Part shown: positions 7,657-14,344 of the stretch, piece after piece
How the letters are laid out: each line of letters starts with the position of its first letter
How positions within the stretch are numbered: the stretch's first letter is position 1
DNA from: Methylococcaceae bacterium
Lineage (GTDB): Bacteria; Pseudomonadota; Gammaproteobacteria; Methylococcales; Methylomonadaceae
Direction: 5' to 3'
Length of the DNA: 18,325 bases
Assembly (NCBI GenBank): GCA_030699345.1
Contig: JAUYMX010000076.1
Coordinates: 1 to 18,325 of the forward strand
Translations under genes and position numbers: made by a program
Notes under the pieces: model-generated
The model's database searches: none
Seen by the model: the letters and a program-made list of their open reading frames with translations, nothing else
Told to the model about the DNA's origin: nothing

Positions 7657-7692
7657 CCTGCTGCACAGCAGGATTGGCAATAGTGCTTTGCC
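7657..7692 (-). promoter_or_regulatory. Double hairpin in the leader of the PEP-CTERM block
   Basis: Two adjacent inverted repeats lie about 120-150 nt upstream of the 7539 start: CCTGCTG/CAGCAGG around 2 nt (7657-7672) and GGCAA/TTGCC around 7 nt (7676-7692). The 2-nt centre of the first means its innermost pairs must open in RNA. They fall within the predicted 230-nt leader and may belong to a cis-acting RNA. I could not match them to a known riboswitch class; a cyclic-di-GMP-I element was considered, but its core was not found. Confidence 0.35.
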
Positions 7693-7746
7693 TGTAAGAT
7701 TTTTCAATTTTCTAACAAGCTTTTTAAGCGTCACATGATTGCCCTA

Positions 7747-7768
7747 TGAGAATATTTGAATATTCTCA
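7747..7768. promoter_or_regulatory. 22-nt palindrome at the predicted transcription start
   Basis: Two perfect 10-nt arms, TGAGAATATT and AATATTCTCA, are separated by TG. The site begins right at the start point predicted from the sigma-54-like promoter at 7781-7795. It could be an operator for a dimeric protein or a 5'-terminal hairpin protecting the long mRNA. Confidence 0.5.
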
Positions 7769-7780
7769 AGTTTTGTCTAA

Positions 7781-7795
7781 GCAATAAATTTGCCA
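7781..7795 (-). promoter_or_regulatory. Sigma-54-type -24/-12 promoter for the PEP-CTERM block
   Basis: On the minus strand the bases read TGGCAA, five bases, then TTGC, matching the consensus TGGCAC-N5-TTGC at nine of ten positions with exact GG/GC spacing. It would start transcription near 7769. Some PEP-CTERM genes are known to depend on RpoN with the PrsK/PrsR system, so the match makes biological sense. No activator gene for it is in the window. Confidence 0.6.
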
Positions 7796-8219
7796 ATATT
7801 TCTTTAATCTAAAAAATAGTGTTGTTTTTTAAATAAAACACTTATTTTTCAATTTGTTATGGATTTAATAATTTCTTGTTTTGCGGGGTGGCTCACAAAC
7901 GTTGGAAGCAGTAGTAGGGGGAGGGTGTTAATTAAACTGTGTTATTTAACTTATTAGCCTTAAGTCGGAATATCGTTCGCCATGAGCTCAGTCGAGAAAT
8001 AACAGCTTTATATACTGGGCGATAAATGTGTGGCATACCGTTCTTGCTTCGCAAAACTCAGCACCAATGACCGATCTCAAAAGAATCGGATTCCTTAAAT
8101 CAAGCGTTTTTAAAACTTCACTATGTACTATTAGGCTCTAAGCGATTAATTAGCGCTTACGATAACTTTTAGCACGGTATAAAATGCCGGGTCTTACTCT
8201 AAGACTTGTAATCATAATA
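7796..8219. other. AT-rich intergenic region upstream of the SNF2 gene
   Basis: There is no credible ORF here. The 7796-7870 part is very AT-rich. An imperfect direct repeat, GTGTTAATTAA and GTGTTATTTAA, lies at 7925-7935 and 7939-7949. A weak 6-bp hairpin (TAAGCG/CGCTTA) lies at about 8138-8158. I found no convincing -35/-10 promoter for the helicase gene, which must nevertheless start within this stretch. Confidence 0.4.
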
Positions 8220-11200
8220 ATGGCCAGCGCTTCTCCCAGCTCCATCTCTCTTTCCAAAAAACTACTCAGCTCCAATATCCGTTATGAATGCGGTGATAAC
8301 GCCTATGAACGGGGGAAGCAGTACTATGAAAAAGGTAGGGTGCTGGATGTTGCTGTACAAAACCAAGGCGCACTATTTGTGCAATTAAACGCCACGGTAA
8401 AAGGCAGTGGTGCAATACCTTACAAACAAAATATTCGCATCACCTGGAGTCCTGGTTTCAGGTCTACCGAGATCAATGGTTCTTGTACATGCCCTATCGG
8501 ATACAACTGTAAACATATAGCCGCTGTTTGTATGGCATATCAAAAAGCGGACACGCCCGCCACTAAAGCCCCGTCCGGCCCCAATTGCCTTGATTGGCTA
8601 AGCAATCTTAATACGCCTGAAGCAGAGCTACCTGATCCTTATCAGGAGTTTATTGCTTATATTCTAAAACCCGGCAAAGCCGTGCATGAACTTAACGTCG
8701 AATTTCTGATCACCAAAGAAAAAAAATCCGGTGGGCTAGGCAAAGGCCGTAAAACTACGCTGAATAATTTGCGCTATAGCTATAACTATCTTAATTACGC
8801 CCAGCCGGAAGATGGAGAAATCGCCAAGCTTTTATCAGCGCTGTCCTTATCGTTTATCGGCGATCCAATACTTAGCGGCGCTACCGGGCATATCGTGTTG
8901 ATGAAAATGCTGCAAACCGGTCGGCTATTTTTGCAGGATACAGAGCATTCGCCATTAACCAGCGGTGAGCTGCGCGAACTCAGCCTGGCTTGGCAAGCAT
9001 TAGATACCGATGCCTTCCAGCTGTATGTCGGTGTTGAGCCTGCAGCCAAGTTGATCATGACCGAACCAGCGCTTTATTTGGATGTGACGGATGGAACAGT
9101 CGGCCCAATCAATATGCATCAGCTTTCATTGGTACAACTCAATAAATTGCTTACTGCACCGCAGGTACCGGCAGAATACGCTGAGGAGTTCAGCTTGCGC
9201 TTAACCCTTGAGCACCCGGAGCTGCCGTTGCCGCCGCCGAAAAAAATTGAGTTAAGGGACGTTGATGATTTGACGCCTACAGTTTGTTTAACATTGTTTG
9301 GTACTCAAATATCCGACCAGCACTATAGCCATTTTATGCAGGTCAATTTCAATTACGGCGATTGGCAACTTGCAGGATTTTCCCCTGATCATAAAACAGT
9401 AACTAAAACTGACCATGGCCTGGTTCGTATTCATCGTGACCTGGCTGCCGAACATGCCGCAGTTAAACTGTTGGGTAATATCGGCTTTGTTTCCGTACCG
9501 CAACCGCCTTCTGCCAATCGCGAATTGATACTTATCAGTCCGGGTAATTCAGTTATTGAGTCTGCTACACGGTGGAGCGAATTTCTGCAAAATACCCTGC
9601 CGGAATTGCAAGCTCAAGGCTGGGTCTGCAACGTCGAAGACAGCTTTTTACTCAACTTCCAAAGCGCGCAAAATTGGGATGCTGAAATCAGCGAAAGCCA
9701 GAATGACTGGTTTGAGATGCGCTTTACCGTCGAAGTGAATGGTCAATCTCTGCCATTATTGCCGTTGCTGATGCCGGTATTTGAGCACTACGACCCGGAA
9801 AATCTACCCGAATTTGTCAGCATACCGCTGGCTGATCACAGCTACCTGAACTTACCTAGCGATAAACTCAAACCCTTTTTGGCGGTGTTGATGGAGTTGT
9901 TCAACACCAGTAGCCTCGATAAAAACGGCAACCTGAAACTGTCTCGATTTAATGTCGCCAGTCTGGCTGATTTGGAAAGCCACAGTTACGGTTTGTTTTC
10001 GATTCGCGGCGGCAAAGAGCTGCGTGAGCTGGCGCAAAAAATAAAAGACTTCAGCGGCATTGCCACTGCTGACCTGCCGCTTAACTTTAATGCCACGCTG
10101 CGTAATTACCAACAGCAAGGACTTAATTGGTTGCAGTTTCTACGTGAATACCAGTTCGGCGGCATATTGGCCGATGACATGGGCTTGGGCAAAACGATCC
10201 AAACCCTCGCCCATTTATTGGTGGAAAAACAAAGCGGGCGCATGACCTCGCCCTGTTTAATTATCGCCCCGACCAGCTTGATGAGTAACTGGCGGCGCGA
10301 AGCCGAACGCTTTACCCCCGAACTGAACGTGCTGATCTTACAAGGTGCCGAACGTAAGCTACTGTTTGATCAAATCAAGGATTTTGACATCGTATTAACT
10401 ACCTATCCGTTGTTACCCAGAGACGAAGACACCCTGCTGGAACACCACTATCACTATCTGATTCTGGACGAAGCTCAAACGGTCAAAAACCCGCTGGCCA
10501 AAGCCGCGCAAATTGTGCGCCGCCTCAATGCCAGTCATCGCCTGTGCCTGACCGGCACACCGATGGAAAACCATCTGGGCGAGTTGTGGGCGCAATTCGA
10601 CTTTTTGATGCCCGGCTTTCTCGGCGACAATGCCAACTTCAAAAAACTTTATCGCACCCCAATTGAGCTGCATGGCGACAACGAACAACGCTCGCGACTG
10701 ATTCGCCGCATCGCGCCATTCATGCTGCGCCGCACCAAACAGGAAGTGGTTACCGAATTACCGGCCAAAACCGAAATCATCCGCTCGGTGCCGTTGCACG
10801 AAAAACAAGCGGCGTTATACGAAAGCATACGCCTGACTATGGAGAAAAAAGTCCGCGACGCTATTGCCCAAAAAGGCTTGGCGCGTAGCCATATCACCAT
10901 TCTCGATGCCTTATTAAAACTACGGCAAACCTGCTGCGACCCGCGCACGCTGGCCCTTAAAGAAGCGCAAAAAATTCATCAATCCGCCAAACTTGATTTG
11001 TTAATGGACATGCTCCCTGAGCAACTGGAAGAAGGTCGACGCATTCTGGTGTTCTCTGCGTTCACGCGGATGATTGCGATCATTGAAGAAGAATTAAACA
11101 AACGCCATATCGGTTACAGCAAACTCACCGGACAAACCCGCAAACGCGACGAAGCTATCGAATTGTTTAAAAGCGGCGAGGTCAACGTGTTTTTAATCAG

Positions 11201-11495
11201 CCTGAAAGCAGGCGGCGTCGGCTTAAACCTGACCGAAGCCGATACCGTGATTATTTACGATCCCTGGTGGAACCCGGCCGCAGAAAGCCAAGCTACCGAC
11301 CGCGCGCATCGTATCGGCCAAGACAAGCCGGTATTCGTTTACAAACTCATCACCGAAAACACTGTCGAAGAAAAAATCCTCGCCATGCAGGACAGAAAAC
11401 GCGCCCTGGCCAATGGTATCTACGGAGAAGGCGACAAAGACGACACCTTAAAACTCACCGCCGACGATTTGACGGCGTTGTTTGATCCTTTGTAG
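8220..11495 (+). CDS. SWIM zinc-finger SNF2-family DEAD/DEAH-box ATPase
   Basis: Large protein (1091 residues from this start) of the bacterial SNF2 family, ATP-driven translocases acting on double-stranded DNA or nucleoprotein. An N-terminal SWIM zinc finger (CTCPIGYNCKH, about residue 88) is followed by a long variable region. The ATPase core then has motif I DMGLGKT (about 650), motif Ia-like IAPTSLMSNW, motif II DEAQ (about 750) and motif III LTGTPMEN. The second RecA lobe has VFSAFTRM, LKAGGVGLNLTEAD and the arginine-finger motif ATDRAHRIGQ (about 1026). All catalytic motifs look intact, and the length is usual for SWIM-SNF2 proteins. An in-frame ATG at 8184 would add 12 hydrophobic residues; neither start has a clear ribosome binding site. 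It stands alone, with no defence or restriction genes beside it, so a housekeeping role in transcription or repair is more likely than phage defence. Confidence 0.9.
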   Translation: MASASPSSISLSKKLLSSNIRYECGDNAYERGKQYYEKGRVLDVAVQNQGALFVQLNATVKGSGAIPYKQNIRITWSPGFRSTEINGSCTCPIGYNCKHIAAVCMAYQKADTPATKAPSGPNCLDWLSNLNTPEAELPDPYQEFIAYILKPGKAVHELNVEFLITKEKKSGGLGKGRKTTLNNLRYSYNYLNYAQPEDGEIAKLLSALSLSFIGDPILSGATGHIVLMKMLQTGRLFLQDTEHSPLTSGELRELSLAWQALDTDAFQLYVGVEPAAKLIMTEPALYLDVTDGTVGPINMHQLSLVQLNKLLTAPQVPAEYAEEFSLRLTLEHPELPLPPPKKIELRDVDDLTPTVCLTLFGTQISDQHYSHFMQVNFNYGDWQLAGFSPDHKTVTKTDHGLVRIHRDLAAEHAAVKLLGNIGFVSVPQPPSANRELILISPGNSVIESATRWSEFLQNTLPELQAQGWVCNVEDSFLLNFQSAQNWDAEISESQNDWFEMRFTVEVNGQSLPLLPLLMPVFEHYDPENLPEFVSIPLADHSYLNLPSDKLKPFLAVLMELFNTSSLDKNGNLKLSRFNVASLADLESHSYGLFSIRGGKELRELAQKIKDFSGIATADLPLNFNATLRNYQQQGLNWLQFLREYQFGGILADDMGLGKTIQTLAHLLVEKQSGRMTSPCLIIAPTSLMSNWRREAERFTPELNVLILQGAERKLLFDQIKDFDIVLTTYPLLPRDEDTLLEHHYHYLILDEAQTVKNPLAKAAQIVRRLNASHRLCLTGTPMENHLGELWAQFDFLMPGFLGDNANFKKLYRTPIELHGDNEQRSRLIRRIAPFMLRRTKQEVVTELPAKTEIIRSVPLHEKQAALYESIRLTMEKKVRDAIAQKGLARSHITILDALLKLRQTCCDPRTLALKEAQKIHQSAKLDLLMDMLPEQLEEGRRILVFSAFTRMIAIIEEELNKRHIGYSKLTGQTRKRDEAIELFKSGEVNVFLISLKAGGVGLNLTEADTVIIYDPWWNPAAESQATDRAHRIGQDKPVFVYKLITENTVEEKILAMQDRKRALANGIYGEGDKDDTLKLTADDLTALFDPL

Positions 11496-11591
11496 GGATG
11501 GTAACAATACGTTAGGCGCGACCCTGGCCGCGGCTGCTGGCTCGAAATAACATTGATGGACAAGATTTATGGGGATCTCTAAAAATTGCAC

Positions 11592-11722
11592 TTCGACTGT
11601 TCGACTGTTCGACTGTTCGACAAGCTCACAGCTCAGTACCCACAGGGCATAAATGCGAACTGTGGTCTATTTAAATCAGTGAGTTATCCGTTCGTGCTGA
11701 GCGTGTCGAAGCATGAACGGAT
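11592..11722. repeat. REP-like palindromic element with TTCGACTG tandem repeats
   Basis: Three exact copies of TTCGACTG (11592-11615) run into TTCGACAAGCTCA (11616-11628). Further on, ATCCGTTC-G-TGCT (11686-11698) pairs with AGCA-T-GAACGGAT (11710-11722), about 13 pairs around an 11-nt loop. The loop region holds TGAGCGTGTCGAA, a near-exact inverse complement of the 11616 copy. This layout matches dispersed extragenic palindromes built on TTCGACAAGCTCA that recur in many proteobacterial genomes. It fills much of the 276-nt gap between the helicase and glycosyltransferase genes. Confidence 0.7.
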
Positions 11723-11771
11723 GATTTTTAGAGGTTTCCTTAAGTAAATAATCGCGGGTAACTCATAGATC

Positions 11772-12461
11772 ATGAAATTCTCCATCATCATTCCCACTCT
11801 TAACGAAGCCGCCAGCATTGAGTCTTGTTTGACGGCGCTACAAGTTTTGCGCAACGATGCCGAATTGATTGTCGTCGATGGCGGCAGTAGCGATAACACC
11901 CGAGCGATTGCTGCCAATCTGGCTGACCACATATTGATTGCCCCGCAAGGCCGTGCCCATCAAATGAATCACGGGGCAGGGCATGCTCAAGGTGACATTC
12001 TGTTGTTCCTGCATGCCGATACTTTTTTACCCGGCAATGCCTTGGCACTAATTGCTCAGAATATTGACATTAACCATCAATGGGGAAGATTTGATATTCA
12101 ATTGCAAGGCTGGCATTTTATGTTGAAGGTAATTGCATGGCTGATGAACTGGCGTTCGCTGTTAACCGGCATTGCCACCGGCGATCAGGCAATTTTTGTT
12201 ACTCGCGAGGCGTTTGCGGCTGCTGGACATTACCCTGATATCGCCTTGATGGAAGACATCGCGCTGTGCAAAAAACTAAAAATCATTAGCCCACCGATTT
12301 GCTTGAAAGCCAAAGTGAGTAGTTCCGGTCGACGCTGGGAGAAATTCGGGGTATATAAAACGATATTGCTGATGTGGAGTTTACGTCTGCGTTATTGGTG
12401 CGGCGCTAGTCCGCAAACATTGGCGAGTCTTTATCGAGGAGGTAAGTTTTGGCAACGTTAA
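11772..12461 (+). CDS. TIGR04283-type family 2 glycosyltransferase
   Basis: GT-A fold transferase of 229 residues. The N-terminus has the nucleotide-sugar fold: FSIIIPTLNEAASIESCL, then LIVVDGGSSDNT and a metal-site region LLFLHADT. GRAHQMNHGA, TGIATGDQAIF and LMEDIALCKKLK are the signature blocks of the TIGR04283 group ('rSAM/selenodomain-associated transferase 2', also annotated for arsenosugar biosynthesis). SSSGRRWEKFGVYKT near the end also fits. The C-terminal segment is amphipathic and may touch the membrane. Its substrate is unknown. The usual partners of this family (radical SAM protein, TIGR04282 transferase) are absent here. The start at 11772 follows a weak GGGTAA sequence. It is co-transcribed with the next gene, whose start codon lies inside its end. 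Confidence 0.85.
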   Translation: MKFSIIIPTLNEAASIESCLTALQVLRNDAELIVVDGGSSDNTRAIAANLADHILIAPQGRAHQMNHGAGHAQGDILLFLHADTFLPGNALALIAQNIDINHQWGRFDIQLQGWHFMLKVIAWLMNWRSLLTGIATGDQAIFVTREAFAAAGHYPDIALMEDIALCKKLKIISPPICLKAKVSSSGRRWEKFGVYKTILLMWSLRLRYWCGASPQTLASLYRGGKFWQR

Positions 12462-13240
12462 TTCGACTTGGTGCATCACTTGGTATTTTTGCGCTGATGA
12501 TTACCTGGGAAGCGATCAGCCCCCGAAGAGCCCAGCAGATCACCCGTAAACAGCGCTGGCCGGTAAATTTGGGTTTGGCTGCAACCAATATGCTGATCAT
12601 GCGTTTGACTGTCGGCAGCTTGGCTTATTTAAGTGCTGTCGACGCCTCCGAACGTGGCTTCGGCCTGTTAAATTGGCTGGCAGCGCCGGAATGGCTGGCG
12701 ATTACTGTAACCTTATTGGCGCTCGATTTTGCCATTTACCTGCAACACATTATTTCGCATAAATGGCCGCTGCTGTGGCGTTTGCACCAAGTCCATCACA
12801 CTGACCTGGAGTTTGACGCTACCACCGCTGTGCGCTTTCATCCGTTGGAAATCTTGTTGTCTATGTTTTACAAAGTGCTGTGGATCTATTTACTTGGCGC
12901 TAATCCGTGGGCGGTCATCGCTTTTGAAATTATCCTGAATGGCGCCGCCACCTTTAACCATAGCAATATCAACATTCCACCGGCGTTGGATAAAAAACTG
13001 CGCTGGTTACTTATAACCCCGGACATGCACCGCATTCATCATTCCATCATTCAAAGCGAAATCGACAGTAACTACGGCTTTTCCATTTCCTGCTGGGATC
13101 GGTTATGCCGCACTTATGTCGCGGAACCTCAACACAATCAAACCACCATGTTGATTGGCTTGCAGCCTTTTCGCAAAGCTTCTGAGTTAAGTTTTTGGCG
13201 GTTATTGTTGCTGCCTTTCAAAGCCCCGCGGCACCGCTAA
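12449..13240 (+). CDS. Fatty-acid hydroxylase / sterol desaturase superfamily membrane protein
   Basis: Integral membrane di-iron oxygenase of 263 residues. Its histidine clusters fit the family: HIISH (H100, H104), HQVHH (H113, H116, H117), H131, H171 and HRIHH (H194, H197, H198). Several hydrophobic segments (about 8-22, 42-62, 81-99, 136-165) place the active site at the cytoplasmic face. The start is TTG at 12449, supported by a strong GAGGAGG six nt upstream. The first in-frame ATG (codon 48) is too late and would cut off the first membrane segment. The frame overlaps the glycosyltransferase stop by 13 nt, so the two are translationally coupled. The substrate may be a fatty acid, sterol or carotenoid lipid; sterol or hopanoid work is attractive in a methanotroph but not shown here. 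Confidence 0.85.
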   Translation: MATLIRLGASLGIFALMITWEAISPRRAQQITRKQRWPVNLGLAATNMLIMRLTVGSLAYLSAVDASERGFGLLNWLAAPEWLAITVTLLALDFAIYLQHIISHKWPLLWRLHQVHHTDLEFDATTAVRFHPLEILLSMFYKVLWIYLLGANPWAVIAFEIILNGAATFNHSNINIPPALDKKLRWLLITPDMHRIHHSIIQSEIDSNYGFSISCWDRLCRTYVAEPQHNQTTMLIGLQPFRKASELSFWRLLLLPFKAPRHR

Positions 13241-13278
13241 TACAAACCTTAAGGTTCGGTGTTATCAAACTGCTTGCC

Positions 13279-14310
13279 TTAACGATTCTGCTGCATAGGT
13301 GAGGGCATTGCCGAGGATACTTGGCCGGATTGAATGATTTTTAAGCCGCGCTGAGCCATCATTAAGCCCATCGCAATCACTAAAACTCCAGAAACCCGTA
13401 CCAGCTGTCGCATCACTGCTGGCGATAACAGGCTGGCGAACAGGCCGAAACCCAATAATGGCAGCAGCGTGCCCAAGCCGAACATCAGCAGGATCATCGC
13501 GCCTTGTTTGGGATCGCCGCTACCGGCGGCCATCACATACATGGCTTGTAACGGACCGCAACCCAGCAATAGTCCGGTCAATAAACCGTTACGCAACGGG
13601 CTGCGACGGCGGCGTAATTCCCCCGCAACTTGTTGATTAACGGAGGGCGGTAAACGCAGTGTGAAGCGGCGTAGCCAGGAAAAGACATTGAGCATCTTTA
13701 AGCCGTACAACAACAAAAATACACTCGCCGCCAATGCCGCAATGCCACGTATTTGAGGAGTAAAAGCAATGGTGGCGCCCAGTAAACCGAAGCCTGCGCC
13801 CAGCGTCATGTACGATAAAGTTTTGCCGAACGCGTAACTCATATGCGCCAACAGTTGGCGGGTTTTGGAGAGGGTGGCATCGGTATAACCCACTACAAAG
13901 CCGCCACACATGCCGATGCAGTGAAACCCCGTCAAAAAGCCGATAGTGAATAACAGCGCATAACCCATCTGCGGTTTGATTTGCTGCATCACGCCCGGCA
14001 TCAGGCTTTTACCCCAAAACGCGACCCCACCAACCACCGCCAGTAACAGCACGAACAGTAACATGTGTTTGGCTTTACCGGCTTTTGCCGGTAAAGCCTC
14101 GACAATGCCATAACCTTTGGCTTCGATAGTTCGACGGATAGCCGCTTCATCCACCAAAGTATCGTCATAGCCGACATCAACTGTTTGCAGGCGGTAACTG
14201 GCTTCGGCTTTATGAATACCCGGTAGTGTTTTAACGGCTTCGTTGATGGTTTCTTCGCAACCGAGGCAGTGCATGCCGGTCACTTTTAACTGTGTTTGGA
14301 TGATCGCCAT
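13279..14310 (-). CDS. HMA-domain/UreH-type membrane protein fusion
   Basis: Membrane protein of 343 residues. Residues 1-70 are a heavy-metal-associated domain with the binding motif GMHCLGC (C15, C18). After a single helix (about 82-99) comes a six-helix UreH/TauE-like domain that opens with GFHCIGMCGGF (H130, C131, C135), typical of the UreH_2 group annotated as 'sulfite exporter TauE/SafE family' or 'cytochrome biogenesis' proteins. Relatives are often linked to copper delivery for respiratory oxidases. The fused metal domain and the multicopper oxidase gene 34 nt upstream point to copper or silver handling at the inner membrane. Transport direction and substrate are inferred. ATG at 14310 has AAGAGG at suitable spacing. 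Confidence 0.82.
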   Translation of the reverse strand: MAIIQTQLKVTGMHCLGCEETINEAVKTLPGIHKAEASYRLQTVDVGYDDTLVDEAAIRRTIEAKGYGIVEALPAKAGKAKHMLLFVLLLAVVGGVAFWGKSLMPGVMQQIKPQMGYALLFTIGFLTGFHCIGMCGGFVVGYTDATLSKTRQLLAHMSYAFGKTLSYMTLGAGFGLLGATIAFTPQIRGIAALAASVFLLLYGLKMLNVFSWLRRFTLRLPPSVNQQVAGELRRRRSPLRNGLLTGLLLGCGPLQAMYVMAAGSGDPKQGAMILLMFGLGTLLPLLGFGLFASLLSPAVMRQLVRVSGVLVIAMGLMMAQRGLKIIQSGQVSSAMPSPMQQNR

Positions 14311-14344
14311 AGACTGCCTCTTAATCTCTGCGTTTAACTAGCCA

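Noticed and set aside
7674..7692. Plus-strand TGGCA...TTTGC resembling a sigma-54 promoter
   Set aside because: The spacing between GG and GC is two bases too long. The segment is better explained as the GGCAA/TTGCC hairpin of the leader on the other strand.
7640..7740. Possible cyclic-di-GMP-I riboswitch in the leader (AGGCAAAGC resembles part of its core)
   Set aside because: The second conserved strand (GACGCAAAGCC) and the GNRA-loop hairpin in the right order are missing.
8220..11495. SNF2 helicase as part of a phage-defence island
   Set aside because: No methylase, nuclease, phospholipase or other defence partner is adjacent; the neighbours are surface-protein, REP and lipid or glycan genes.
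13245..13256. AACCTTAAGGTT palindrome between convergent genes as a bidirectional terminator
   Set aside because: It is a perfect 12-mer with no loop and no T-run on either side, so it cannot form a useful terminator hairpin.
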